DNA of 64,000 nt, taken from JBFMDN01 sp040753915 (GTDB lineage Bacteria; Desulfobacterota; Desulfomonilia; Desulfomonilales; Desulfomonilaceae). The stretch's first letter is position 1. Each line of letters begins with the position of its first letter. This document shows positions 17,569 to 26,895 of the stretch, in pieces. The translations under genes and the position numbers were made by a program. Where the stretch lies: assembly GCA_040753915.1 (NCBI GenBank), contig JBFMDN010000010.1:1-64000 (forward strand), in the 5' to 3' direction. Under the pieces are notes generated by a model. It saw only the letters and a list, made by a program, of their open reading frames with translations. It made no database searches and was not told the DNA's origin.

Positions 17569-17722
17569 TGTTGTGGCGTGAAAACAACTTCGTACCCTTG
17601 TCGGCAGAGCCTCCTGGCACACCACAGTGGGCAGGTCGGAATTTTACCCCTGGCGCTGACGCAGGGAGACTGCCGATCGCCTCTTCGGGAGAAACATCTC
17701 GCCCCTCGCTGACACGCGGGGC

Positions 17723-18832
17723 ATGGCAACAATGAGACGCGGCATGAAGACAGGTAGCCTTCCCTCGCGGATCGTCGTGAGGGGAACAAACTGGGTGGGC
17801 GACACGATTATGAGCCTCCCCGCAGCCAAGGAGCTGCGGCGCATATTTCCGTTCGCAAACCTAACCTTCTGGGTGCCCGCAGGATTGGCGTCTTTGGTGC
17901 GTGCTACGGGAATTCCGGACGACATCATCACGTTTGGAGCGGACGCTGGGGGTCCCTTGCGTCGTCCCTTCCGCATGAGAAAGGTAGTGGCATCCGGAGC
18001 CTTCCACATGGCTGTCCTGTTTCAGAATGCTTTCGAGAGTGCCTTTACCGCGTGGCTGGCAGGAGTCCCATTGCGGGTTGGTTATCCGAGGGACCTGAGA
18101 GGACCGTTCTTGAACCTGCCGGTCTTGTTGACCCCGCAGATTCGGCAGAAACACCAGGTATTCTACTACCTGGCGATCACCGAGCATCTGGAAACTGTTT
18201 TTCGAGGAGAGGCCCGGAGCGAGCCGATCACGCCCAATTGCTCGATCCCCCTGGATGCGGTTTCCATTGAGCGGGCAAGAAATCTGCTGTCCTCGACGGG
18301 TATCGAGGGTGTAGGCCCTGTCTTTTCCCTGTGCCCTGGGTCGGTCAACTCCGAGGCGAAACGCTGGCCTCCGGAATACTTCTCTTGCCTCGGAGACCAG
18401 TTGATCGAACGGATGGACGCCCGCATAGTCTTCCTTGGAGCCCCCGACGAACGGGATCTCATAGACAGCATCGTCTTGGGAATGAGATCCCGGAGGAAAG
18501 CGGTGAGCTTTGCCGGACGGGCCGATATGGTCACGTCCATGGCTATCATGAGCATGTCGCGCGTGGTCATCTCCAACGATACGGGAAGTGCCCATTTGGC
18601 AGTGGCTGCTGGGGCAAAGGTTCTCACGATTTTCGGCCCCACCTCGCCGGGAGCCACCGCTCCGTACGGCTCTGGAGTGCACGTTATTCACGGCGAAGCC
18701 TCCTGCGCGCCGTGCAAGCACTTTCGTTGCCCTCGCTCGGACCACCAGTGTATGCGCAGCCTTCGACCGGAAGCCGTGTTTCGACAAGTGGAATGGATAC
18801 TTCTTCCACAGTCGCGGTCAAAGGCTCGGTAG
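17723..18832 (+). CDS. waaF: ADP-heptose:LPS heptosyltransferase II-like (GT9)
   Basis: A 369-residue GT9 glycosyltransferase that adds heptose to the LPS inner core at the cytoplasmic face. Diagnostic parts are VRGTNWVGDTIMSLPA near the N-terminus, the CPGSVNSEAKRWP region (about 200), and NDTGSAHLAVAAGAKV followed by FGPTSPGATAPYG, the nucleotide-sugar site. A C-terminal run of cysteines (SCAPCKHFRCPRSDHQC) matches WaaF relatives. The start may be the ATG at 17723, 17732 or 17744; the GT9 fold begins just after all three. It follows the lipid A acyltransferase on the same strand. Confidence 0.88.
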   Translation: MATMRRGMKTGSLPSRIVVRGTNWVGDTIMSLPAAKELRRIFPFANLTFWVPAGLASLVRATGIPDDIITFGADAGGPLRRPFRMRKVVASGAFHMAVLFQNAFESAFTAWLAGVPLRVGYPRDLRGPFLNLPVLLTPQIRQKHQVFYYLAITEHLETVFRGEARSEPITPNCSIPLDAVSIERARNLLSSTGIEGVGPVFSLCPGSVNSEAKRWPPEYFSCLGDQLIERMDARIVFLGAPDERDLIDSIVLGMRSRRKAVSFAGRADMVTSMAIMSMSRVVISNDTGSAHLAVAAGAKVLTIFGPTSPGATAPYGSGVHVIHGEASCAPCKHFRCPRSDHQCMRSLRPEAVFRQVEWILLPQSRSKAR

Positions 18833-18988
18833 CCCGTCCATGCCGAATGAAAGACACAATGTGAGAAGAACACTGCGTTCCCAGGTGCCCGGGGAGCTCG
18901 TACCTGTTCCCAGTGCTCAGTCAAGGAGCGTGCGGTCCAGCGCGTCATTCTTGCCCTTTATTTTGACAGGCGAGCCGCGGAGGCGCTC

Positions 18989-19864
18989 ATGGCTCCTCTG
19001 ATAAGCGTGATTGTTCCCACGTTCAATAGGGTGAGCCTCTTGCAGGAAACGATCCAATCCGTACGAGAGCAAAGCTTCCGAGATTTCGAGATCATTGTGG
19101 TCGACGACGGATCCACGGACGGCACGCTGGAATGGCTGAGGAGCCAAGCAGATCTCCAGGTAGTCTCTCAGCCGAACCAGGGGATTGCTACGTCTCGTAA
19201 CAACGGCGCCGCCCGGGCCAGGGGAATGTGGCTTGCGTTTCTCGATCATGACGATCTGTGGGCAGTCGACAAGCTGAAAGTGCAGGTGGAATACGTTCGA
19301 GAGAATCCGGAGATCGCGCTGGTCGCGGCTCGACACGTGAGACTGGGGTCCCGCTTTCGCGACACCAAGGCACCGAAATGGATTAAGGGAGACCTGCTCG
19401 TGAAGGTCTACTCGGAGAGCTTCATACACACGTCGTCAGTCATGATACGAAAAGACGTGTTTAAGAAAATAGGTGGCTTCCCGCCCCAATATCGGTTCGC
19501 TGATGAGTTTCACGTCTGGCTGGCCATTGCCCGGGACTATCCTATCGCGTACGTGGATCGGCCCCTCGTGTTCATTCGGTTTTACGAATCCAATACCAGC
19601 CATAATCGCGTTGGGGTCAGGACGGACACCTATGATATCCTGCAAAAGCACTACGACCCGAATCGCATCCCTTGGCGCGTCTATAAGAGAACCATGTCGG
19701 ACCACGATATCTCATACGGTCGTGCCTACCTGGCAATCGGGAATCTCCCGGAAGCCTGCAAATGGTTTGCGAAGTCTGTGGAGCGCACTCCGTTGCGACC
19801 GCGCAGTTGGCGCTACTATGTGAAGTACCTTCTGGCGAGCGTGCTGACGAGGATGAGTCGATGA
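18989..19864 (+). CDS. glycosyltransferase family 2
   Basis: A 291-residue GT2 enzyme. It opens with ISVIVPTFNRVSLLQETI, then VVDDGSTDGT, and the metal-binding DHDD (about 85-88) in LAFLDHDDLW. The acceptor-side block FADEFHVWLAIARDYP follows. The C-terminal region is helical and TPR-like (AYLAIGNLPEACKWFAKSVE). It probably adds a sugar to the LPS core, given the neighbours. The ATG has GGAG upstream. Its stop overlaps the next gene's start (ATGA). Confidence 0.9.
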   Translation: MAPLISVIVPTFNRVSLLQETIQSVREQSFRDFEIIVVDDGSTDGTLEWLRSQADLQVVSQPNQGIATSRNNGAARARGMWLAFLDHDDLWAVDKLKVQVEYVRENPEIALVAARHVRLGSRFRDTKAPKWIKGDLLVKVYSESFIHTSSVMIRKDVFKKIGGFPPQYRFADEFHVWLAIARDYPIAYVDRPLVFIRFYESNTSHNRVGVRTDTYDILQKHYDPNRIPWRVYKRTMSDHDISYGRAYLAIGNLPEACKWFAKSVERTPLRPRSWRYYVKYLLASVLTRMSR

Positions 19865-20850
19865 GGACAAAGCCGACCGTCCCGGCATCGGTGCCGTCCG
19901 GAACACCTAATAGCTCGAATTTCGCCTGGTCGGTACATGTTCATCCAAAGGCAGCCGAAATCCTCAAGCTCGACCATTCGGAAGCCATTCCCGACATCGT
20001 CAGGCAAGCTCTGGCCGAGCACAGACGGCTCATTGCAATGGGATCCACCTCCGTGCTCAAGGATGCACCTGAAAGCGCAGTGACCAGGGTGAGCTTGCCT
20101 GGTGTCCCTCCTGTCTGCGTGAAGGAATTTCGCTGGAGGGGAGCCATGCACGGCATGAAATCACTCTTCAGGGCCACGCAGGGAACAAGAACGTTTGCCA
20201 ACGGATGGCGACTCAAAGAATCGGGCTTCTCCGCAGCCGCTCCCCTTGCCCTAGTGCGAGAGAGATCGATGGGAATCGTCCTGGGAGAATGGGTCATCAT
20301 GGAGATCATGCCACGTTGCCTCGAGCTGGATCGGTACTTGGTATCGAGGATTCGCAGTGACTGGAGCCCTGAGGAAAAGCGGTGCCTGGCTCGGATGATG
20401 GGCCGATACATAGGGTCCCTGCATTCTGCAGGGATATTTCATGCTGACCTCAAGACGTGCAACATCCTCGTTTCCGAAATAAGCGCAGAGGAGGGCCACA
20501 CTGAGCACTCGGGCGAGTGGACGCCGACCAACCCCGGGGGTGGACTGCGCTTCTCACTCGTGGATTATGACCACGTTACGTTTTCCAACGCTGTCTCCTC
20601 GCGCAAGAGGATCAAGAACCTTGTTCAGATCTTCCTCTCCATGCCCACGGCCGTAGCGGCTGGTGACAGGCTTCGCTTCCTCCACGAATACGCTCTCCAT
20701 GTCGGATTGAGCGTGGCTGAACGGCGGAAAACAGCACTTCAAGTTCTTAAAGCTGCACGAGGTAGAGACATCCTCTACGTGGGGTTTGACGGGGACATTG
20801 TGGAGCAGTGGAATTGGGGCGATACTAGCGATCCAAAATGCTCCCTGTGA
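19861..20850 (+). CDS. LPS core heptose kinase-like protein (WaaP/InaA family)
   Basis: A 329-residue protein-kinase-fold enzyme. Seen are the catalytic loop HADLKTCNIL (about 202-211), the metal-binding LVDYDHV and the lysine-bearing PVCVKEF (about 80-86). This matches the Kdo/WaaP family (PF06293), which phosphorylates heptose of the LPS inner core. The start ATG overlaps the previous gene's stop, so the GT2 and the kinase are translationally coupled. The 3' end overlaps the convergent phospholipase C-like gene by 76 bases. Confidence 0.85.
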   Translation: MRTKPTVPASVPSGTPNSSNFAWSVHVHPKAAEILKLDHSEAIPDIVRQALAEHRRLIAMGSTSVLKDAPESAVTRVSLPGVPPVCVKEFRWRGAMHGMKSLFRATQGTRTFANGWRLKESGFSAAAPLALVRERSMGIVLGEWVIMEIMPRCLELDRYLVSRIRSDWSPEEKRCLARMMGRYIGSLHSAGIFHADLKTCNILVSEISAEEGHTEHSGEWTPTNPGGGLRFSLVDYDHVTFSNAVSSRKRIKNLVQIFLSMPTAVAAGDRLRFLHEYALHVGLSVAERRKTALQVLKAARGRDILYVGFDGDIVEQWNWGDTSDPKCSL

Positions 20851-22040
20851 GCGATCGCGTATCTGGTCATCGTCCCCGTTTCCTTTAAACACGTGCAGAC
20901 CATTGAGACAAACCGATCGAAGAGATCGGGTTTCTCATCAATCACCGCGAGGAAGCGGTGGGCCATTCCGGAAGGATTCGCCGAGGCTGGAGACCACTCG
21001 ACCTGCGCCAATGTCATGTCTCCGAACAGCTTGACGAGCATCCGATCCACCCGGGGAGCGAGACGGGCCGCATACCTGGAAGCTAATTTCATTGCTTGGT
21101 GCACCGGTTCATCACCTTTCGCGCACGAGCCGTCGAGGGCATTGAAAAGCTCCGGATACGAGCGTTTCTTCGCAGTTTCGTTCAAGAGGAAATGGACGAA
21201 TCCCTCGAACAGATGATGATGGGTCTTGAGCACGTCTCCAGCCACCTGAAGCAAGCCTGTCGAGATCCGCAAGGACAAATACCGTTTCAACACGGTCGTC
21301 ACCGAGGGAGGAAAAGCTCGGGCGTGATAAGGCTGAGTGATGTCCTGCAAGTAATGCATGGCCCACGCCGTGAATCGCCACCCCCAGTAATGAGCTCCCG
21401 TACGGAACGCCAAGTCTGCCAGGGCGAAGAAAGTTCGGCACCGCAATTCTACGAAGCTTTTCGCGAGCACAGGCACGAGAGTGTAGATGAGGCTATGCTC
21501 ATGAAAGAAAGCCATATGAAACTGTGCCTGGGAGCTCGGTCCTCTCTCAACGCCGAACGGCGCTTTCCCATAAGAATATCCGTGCTGAACGTACAGGTCC
21601 TGGTCCATCCCCCAGTCAGGCTCGTCCCCGTACGTGAACAGCACGTCCCACGCCGAAACGGTCCCTCCGGGTAGCGCGTCGACGTACAGTCCGCCCGGTG
21701 GACCTTCCCGCGAAGGGTCATGCTCCAAAGGCAGGTCGACCTCGCCTGGCTTCATCAACCGCACGTACGCCCGTTTAGTGCGGGGATGGAGCTGGAAAGC
21801 CCGGTTGAATTCGTCGTCGGTGATTGGGGCGGCCGCGGACTCATGCGGCACGGTGTTTCCGGTGGAGGCCTCGAGAAGGCTCCGGTACCAGTCGATCAAA
21901 TGGTCCATTTCTTCTATCGCTGACTCGAGGAAATCCGAAAGTGGAACGACCACGAGGGGGGTCTTCAACTCCGGGATCTCGCAGGATCTCAGTGCTGCGA
22001 GGGACAATAGGGCATGTGAATTCCACGAGAGACGCCTCAT
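20775..22040 (-). CDS. zinc-dependent phospholipase C-like protein
   Basis: A 421-residue protein with the metal-binding layout of the bacterial zinc phospholipase C / S1-P1 nuclease fold. It has W6 and H9 in SWNSHALLS at the start. The block HYLQDITQPYH has H, D at +4 and H at +10, as H118-D122-H128 of Bacillus cereus PLC. Later HHLFE gives His-x3-Glu, like H142-E146. No signal peptide is visible, unlike the secreted toxins, so it may act inside the cell. The ATG at 22040 overlaps the stop of the upstream radical SAM gene (ATGA) and puts the essential Trp near the N-terminus. Confidence 0.8.
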   Translation of the reverse strand: MRRLSWNSHALLSLAALRSCEIPELKTPLVVVPLSDFLESAIEEMDHLIDWYRSLLEASTGNTVPHESAAAPITDDEFNRAFQLHPRTKRAYVRLMKPGEVDLPLEHDPSREGPPGGLYVDALPGGTVSAWDVLFTYGDEPDWGMDQDLYVQHGYSYGKAPFGVERGPSSQAQFHMAFFHEHSLIYTLVPVLAKSFVELRCRTFFALADLAFRTGAHYWGWRFTAWAMHYLQDITQPYHARAFPPSVTTVLKRYLSLRISTGLLQVAGDVLKTHHHLFEGFVHFLLNETAKKRSYPELFNALDGSCAKGDEPVHQAMKLASRYAARLAPRVDRMLVKLFGDMTLAQVEWSPASANPSGMAHRFLAVIDEKPDLFDRFVSMVCTCLKETGTMTRYAIAHREHFGSLVSPQFHCSTMSPSNPT

Positions 22041-23152
22041 GACACTGCTTCGTCCAGGTAGGCGGAGAGATCTGCATCGGAGCTCATAGGCAGACCCAGT
22101 GATGATCGCCACACATATGGCGATTCCATGCACAGATATATTCGAGCATCAGGAGAATGGCTCCTGATCCTGTCTGCCAACCTCCGATATACCGCGATCC
22201 GACGATCCGCGGTCACGCGGCTTTTTCCGTCCAGACCTCGGACGAACGCGTCGTGGAAATACGGCACAGGGCCGAAGCGGTCAAGCGACACTTCTTTAAG
22301 AGCGGGGACAAATCTAAGCACTCCGAGCGACAACCACGCGATCCTCTCCCGGTCGACTTTCGCAAAAATGGCATCTACGGTCTGAAAGTAATCTTCCTCC
22401 CAACCGGAATAGGGGATGATCGGGTCGAAGTGGAAGCCGACCCGGTACCCGTGGCGCTGCGCCCTCGCTGCAGCGCCTATGCGGCTCTCCAGCGGAGTGG
22501 CACGCAGCTCTTCACTCCTGCTTACGGGCAATGCATTCACCGAGAAGCTCACGATAATCCGGTTGGAAGGCTCGAGGTTCAGAAGAGGTGCAATGAAGTC
22601 GGTCTTTGTCTTTATCTCGAGCAATACGTTTGCCGTGTCTCTCAGAAGTCCCACCAATCTGGCGGCATATCCCGTCAGTGGCTCGAGAGCGAGCGAGTCT
22701 GTGAATTCACCCGTGCACAGGCGATGAGCTCGATCGGGATAATCATCAAGATGTTTCTTGAGATCACGCACCAGGTCGTCCTGATTGACGAAGACCTCAA
22801 GGACAGGCCTGTTGAAATAGACTTGAAGCGCGCAATAGCGGCAGTCCATGGGACAGCCCTGACCAATATGCACGATCTGCAATCCGCAGCATACATATGC
22901 GGGCGTACCGGGGCAGGGCTTCACGAAGGCGCCTCGGTGCCTCAGGAGCCTCAAAATTCTCTTGCCTCGGAGCAGTGGGTCTGCTTCGAGCTCGACGGCC
23001 GCTTGAGCTTCTGCTATCTCCTTTCCAACGAGCACCCTGGCTGAGGTGAGCTTTCGGCACACCTCGCTGGTGAGCGGTTCGCCAGCCGCATCCTCGTCAA
23101 TCCAAATCTCGTCAATGGGAAATCGCATTAGCTCAACCCGTATGGCAATCAC
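22037..23152 (-). CDS. spore photoproduct lyase-like radical SAM protein
   Basis: A 371-residue radical SAM protein. The cluster-binding motif is C100-x3-C104-x2-C107 in GCPMDCRYCAL. Flanking sequence matches the SplB family: ICC-GLQIVHIGQGC-type lead-in, LCTGEFTDSL (C146 corresponds in position to the hydrogen-donor cysteine of SplB), and VSFSVNA followed by the GYRVGFHFDPII block. SplB repairs spore photoproduct in endospore formers; relatives in non-sporulating bacteria have unknown lesions or substrates. The start is GTG at 23152 or ATG at 23128. It is coupled to the PLC-like gene downstream. Confidence 0.85.
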   Translation of the reverse strand: MIAIRVELMRFPIDEIWIDEDAAGEPLTSEVCRKLTSARVLVGKEIAEAQAAVELEADPLLRGKRILRLLRHRGAFVKPCPGTPAYVCCGLQIVHIGQGCPMDCRYCALQVYFNRPVLEVFVNQDDLVRDLKKHLDDYPDRAHRLCTGEFTDSLALEPLTGYAARLVGLLRDTANVLLEIKTKTDFIAPLLNLEPSNRIIVSFSVNALPVSRSEELRATPLESRIGAAARAQRHGYRVGFHFDPIIPYSGWEEDYFQTVDAIFAKVDRERIAWLSLGVLRFVPALKEVSLDRFGPVPYFHDAFVRGLDGKSRVTADRRIAVYRRLADRIRSHSPDARIYLCMESPYVWRSSLGLPMSSDADLSAYLDEAVS

Positions 23153-23195
23153 GGAAGTAAGGAACCGTACACGTCAGCGAGCTCCACTTGTTGCA

Positions 23196-24134
23196 TCATA
23201 TGTCGGCATTCTTCAAAGCATCAATGATCTTGCGTGCGCGCACCCGGTCGGAGGCTCTGACCTCGATCGTGCATTCTTCCGTCTCGAATCCATGATCATG
23301 CCGTATCCTGACATCTCGGGGAAGGTCGCACTCCCGAACCCATTGCCGGACTTCCTGTTCCCGGCGGTCTAGCTCGGGAAACCTGGACGACCTGAGGAGC
23401 GTGCGGAATCGTGCCGCTTTCTCGGGGACCGGGTGGTCCGCATCTTCCAGGATCCTACCAAACGAGCTCAGGGCGAGAATCTCCCCGATGGACTTCTGTT
23501 GCACCACGGCCCAATCGAATAGACCGGCGACCACCTCATCACTGGTGTTTGCATTTAGCCTCAGGTCCTGAACCAGGCTCATCAAGATTTCTCGGTCTGC
23601 AGAATTCAGGTGAGAAAGGATGACAGCGGTCTTTTCCAGGAGGCGGCCGGTAGCCACCGCAGACAGAATCGGTCGCTCGAGCCTTCCGACGCGGCAGAGG
23701 CGCTCGATACGAGGCCCCCGGGGGGGCACACTCAACACAGGGAGGAATCGAGAACACACGGTTTCTTTGGAAAAGAGCTCCAGCAGGCGATTGACTACTA
23801 CGGCCGTGGTGGCGGTATCGCTGATGCGCATGCAATTGTCCCAGAAAGCCAGCTCGTACCCGTCCTGCTCCGGCATTGAGGAGGGGAGGGCACGCACCTG
23901 GATTTCGGCCCACCCAAGATCTTGAGCCACCTTCAGCCTTCTCCGTCCAAGAACCGGGATCATGCCCCCGTCGGACTGCTCTTGAACCACGGGGGTATTT
24001 AAGATTCCCGCGCATTTGATGGACGTCTCGAGCGGCTTCGATTCACCGAAAAAGGGAATCTCATACGTAAGGTCGTTGACCCGCACCCGTTCCAGACTAA
24101 TGGTCACTGTGACCGTATGCTCGAGCCAGTTCAC
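23196..24134 (-). CDS. ParB-like (ParB/Srx fold) protein
   Basis: A 312-residue protein. The N-terminal half shows the ParB core: SLERVRVNDLTYEIPFFG, then a region with PVV, and VLGRRRLKVAQDLGWAEIQVR, where ParB has its GxRR motif. The middle is helical (helix-turn-helix-like), as in ParB. No parA neighbour is present, so a chromosome-segregation role is not supported; a specialised regulator or a CTP-binding switch is possible. The start is uncertain. The GTG at 24134 has AAGGAGG upstream and overlaps the previous gene by 38 bases; an ATG-like start at 24194 would overlap by 98. Confidence 0.7.
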   Translation of the reverse strand: MNWLEHTVTVTISLERVRVNDLTYEIPFFGESKPLETSIKCAGILNTPVVQEQSDGGMIPVLGRRRLKVAQDLGWAEIQVRALPSSMPEQDGYELAFWDNCMRISDTATTAVVVNRLLELFSKETVCSRFLPVLSVPPRGPRIERLCRVGRLERPILSAVATGRLLEKTAVILSHLNSADREILMSLVQDLRLNANTSDEVVAGLFDWAVVQQKSIGEILALSSFGRILEDADHPVPEKAARFRTLLRSSRFPELDRREQEVRQWVRECDLPRDVRIRHDHGFETEECTIEVRASDRVRARKIIDALKNADI

Positions 24135-24924
24135 GATATGCTTCAGCTTCCTCCTTTTTGCCCCGTTTGATGCACCCTTCGGCCACAATACCACACTTTC
24201 TGATCAGCTCTCTGATGGCCGCTTCCCTGTAAGGCTCCGAGAGTCTTGCATCCAGGAGAATCTTCTCCATGGCTCTGATCCTGTACCGATCTATGGCCGG
24301 CGTAATTTCCGAAAGCTGGTTTTCGCAGCCTCCATGCTTTATCACGAGGGGCTCGGGAACGAAGGACACCTCGTGGAACGCGGTGATCCTGAGCCACAGG
24401 TCGTAATCCTCCGCTGCGGGAAGATCCTCGTCGAACCAGCCGACCGTGTCGAGGAGACAACGAGAGATTACTACTGCGGACGGACTAATGAGACACCTTT
24501 CGAGAGCACGCTCGAAGAATCGCCCGCCTTGCTTTCGATGAATGGCTTTCTGACGAACGAGAATGCCGTCCCTGTACCAGATTTCGTCGGTGTGGCAAAT
24601 GAAGTGACCGCGAGAATACAGCGACACTTGCTTCTCCAATTTGGACGGAAGCCATTCGTCGTCGGAATCGAGAAATGCGATCAGGTCTCCCCTAGACGCC
24701 CTGATCCCGGTGTTGCGTGCCGAAGACACCCCTCGGTTGTCTTGCCGAATAAATCGAGCTCTCCCACCGAGCCTGGAGACCACCTCCCCTGTGTCGTCCG
24801 CGGACCCGTCGTCCACCACGATAAGCTCATAATCGGAGAATGTCTGAGCCATGACGGAGGCTATGGCTCTACCGAGGACTTTAGCCCTGTTGAACGTGGG
24901 AATGATCACTGAGACGAGGGACAC
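24097..24924 (-). CDS. glycosyltransferase family 2
   Basis: A 275-residue GT2 enzyme. It begins SLVSVIIPTFNRAKVL, has VVDDGSADDT, and the metal site DSDD in LIAFLDSDDEW (about 83-86). The acceptor region AAEDYDLWLRI (ED-motif) follows. The C-terminal part is helical and charged. The start is taken as GTG 24924, with GGGAG upstream, because the fold begins directly there; longer frames add a basic non-conserved stretch. It is first of four overlapping minus-strand genes with the ParB-like, SplB-like and PLC-like genes. Confidence 0.88.
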   Translation of the reverse strand: MSLVSVIIPTFNRAKVLGRAIASVMAQTFSDYELIVVDDGSADDTGEVVSRLGGRARFIRQDNRGVSSARNTGIRASRGDLIAFLDSDDEWLPSKLEKQVSLYSRGHFICHTDEIWYRDGILVRQKAIHRKQGGRFFERALERCLISPSAVVISRCLLDTVGWFDEDLPAAEDYDLWLRITAFHEVSFVPEPLVIKHGGCENQLSEITPAIDRYRIRAMEKILLDARLSEPYREAAIRELIRKCGIVAEGCIKRGKKEEAEAYRELARAYGHSDH

Positions 24925-25413
24925 GACGCTTATCAACTCCCGAGGTGGTCGCAAGCAGCTAATGCCTCCCGGTGGCCTGGGATCCACGAGGCGGACATGG
25001 TGAGTATACCCGAATCCGGAACTCGCCAAAAGTGATGTGCCATTTCGCTTCCGGAACAGCGGCAGTCGTGATATTCCTCCACTGGGTACTTGCGGATAAC
25101 ACCTGTCTTTCGGCCCGAGTAGATCGGCATCTCTGTTACCCGACTTCCGGCGAGGATTCGTTGGCTTGGGCCGGCAAAATTCAGAGCCGACATGAACCGG
25201 TCACGGTGCTTACAACATTGCGGCGACCGTGCGGACCCGATCAGCAGCGTTGGCTGAAATTTCCGGCGGGGCTTTGCCTATGCAACCCGTAGTTGGAGGT
25301 GAGTCCTCTTGGTGGGGCGGGCGTCCCGTCCATCATTAGTGAACGGGAAAAACTGATATCATCATTGGAAACCTCCACAATGAGCCCCACCGAAGGAGCA
25401 GGGGCAGGTTTCA

Positions 25414-25565
25414 GAAACTGTCTCAACACTCCGAAAGAGGCCAAAATCGCGGCACGTTGCATTCCTGAGCATACGAATCCCATTCTGAGGCAACAGGATT
25501 GGGGTGCGATGCAGTGGCCCATTGTTGCCATCGGTGCTCCTTGCTTAGGGTTTTGAGACCGTTTC
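25414..25565. repeat. MITE-like element, copy C (complete, with 4-bp target duplication)
   Basis: A 152-bp element with ends GAAACTGTCTCAACAC and GTTTTGAGACCGTTTC in inverted orientation. It is flanked by TTCA on both sides (25410-25413 and 25566-25569). The interior differs from copies A and B but keeps a GGCACG block after the left end. It lies in the gene-free region 25030-25805, where nothing else was recognised; a 173-codon frame there overlaps this repeat and looks spurious. Confidence 0.75.
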
Positions 25566-25805
25566 TTCAAACCTGCCCTTCCCGAAACAGAGCTGAACCA
25601 ATTACGCAACTGTACTTTAGAGAGCGGCTGCTGATTGATGGGGGGGTCTTCCGCGGGGCGCAGGGGGATGTCCTCTGCACAAACAGAGGCCCGGCCTGCA
25701 TTCCTCGAAGAAATCATAGTGGAGCGTTTTGAGAAGAAGCCCGAAGGCTTGTTGGCTTTCAATAGCGATGGCTGCCACGCACAATTGATGCGTGGCAGTA
25801 CAAGA

Positions 25806-26276
25806 TTAGGTACGGGCCCCGAACGTTTCTCCTTTGTCGGGCGGACCCTCCACGATCAGCACGGGACGATGGGCGGTCTTCAAGACGCTCCGGGCAACGC
25901 TTCCCATGACGAGGTGTTTGACACCGGTCCGCCCGTGGGTGCCCACAACGATCAGATCGACGTCTTCCTCTTGCGCCAACGCCACTACCTCCTGGGCAGT
26001 GACACCCCTGCGGCAATAGGTCTTCACGTCCTTCACGGCATGAGCGCAGTCCTGCACCATCGATTGAAGGCGTTTATTTACTGCTTGTTCCGTGCTGTCG
26101 AGGACTTCACGAAGCTTTTCTACCCAGTCTACGTAACCGGGAAAATCCTTGTAGTCGATCACGTGGACAATAAGGAGTTGTGCTTGAAAAGCTTTTGCAT
26201 ATTCCGTCGCTAGTGTAAACGCTGGTCGACTGTTTTCCGAAAAATCGGTGCAAAAGAGGATCTTCTTTGGAATCAT
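25806..26276 (-). CDS. universal stress protein (UspA family)
   Basis: A 156-residue UspA-fold protein. It starts KKILFCTDFSENSRPAF and ends with the ATP-binding signature GTHGRTGVKHLVMGSVAR followed by PVLIVE. The Gly-x2-Gly-x9-Gly-Ser pattern is intact, so it is expected to bind ATP. The ATG at 26276 is chosen because the first beta-strand starts there. It is a single gene flanked by gene-free DNA; it shares no operon. Confidence 0.95.
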   Translation of the reverse strand: MIPKKILFCTDFSENSRPAFTLATEYAKAFQAQLLIVHVIDYKDFPGYVDWVEKLREVLDSTEQAVNKRLQSMVQDCAHAVKDVKTYCRRGVTAQEVVALAQEEDVDLIVVGTHGRTGVKHLVMGSVARSVLKTAHRPVLIVEGPPDKGETFGART

Positions 26277-26895
26277 GGCGCCCACTTTCTCGTGATTATT
26301 CCTCTTGAGAGGCCCGTCACATCCGGGATGGTCCGCAGATTGTATTTGATGCGTATTTCGAAAAAGGACACACAATGATAAAAGTGCTCAACAGAACCTG
26401 TCAAGATCTCTTTTCTCGCACGGAGAAAAATCTCGCCTTTCCTGTCCGCCTCGTTCTTAAGAGGACTGTTCTGGGGCAGAATCAGCGAAGGCCAATAACA
26501 TCTTTGGAATCGCTGTGGAGAAGAGTCCTGCTCTTTGTAAGCACGGAATACGGTCTTGTCCTCTGCACAATCGGTTGATAACCGTGAACAACATGCCGCG
26601 CGACTGGAGCCGTACGGGAGATGGCCGGGTGGAAGAACAGGCCTGCTCAAAGCGGTGAGCATTCTATCATTCCGGGCGGACAGGCAAGAATCATCAACGA
26701 TTTCTGTTAAGCGGTTTCCTTTTCCCACTCAGGACTGAATGCCTGCGCAAAGAGTGCTCTGCCTGCTTCGACTGGCACGTTTCTTGATTCTCTTCTTGTG
26801 GAGCGGTGCCCGCTAGTGGAGTACTCGCGCGTCTGACCTTTGACCTGCACATCTGCCCCTTGGCGCTCAAGGGGAAAACGAAGAGGAGTGAGATC
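26277..26895. other. gene-free region upstream of the acyl-CoA ligase
   Basis: No convincing gene was found. A 67-codon frame (26375-26578) lacks a good ribosome binding site and a recognisable family. The region should hold promoters for the divergent UspA and acyl-CoA ligase genes, but no confident site could be picked. Confidence 0.5.

Noticed and set aside
23196..24134. parAB partition locus
   Set aside because: The ParB-like gene has no ParA partner and sits among glycosyltransferase and radical SAM genes.
25241..25762. 173-codon minus-strand frame
   Set aside because: It covers MITE copy C and its terminal repeats and has no family resemblance.
26773..26790. Sigma-54-like promoter TGGCACG...TTGA upstream of the acyl-CoA ligase
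   Set aside because: The -12 element has GA instead of the nearly invariant GC, so it was not called.
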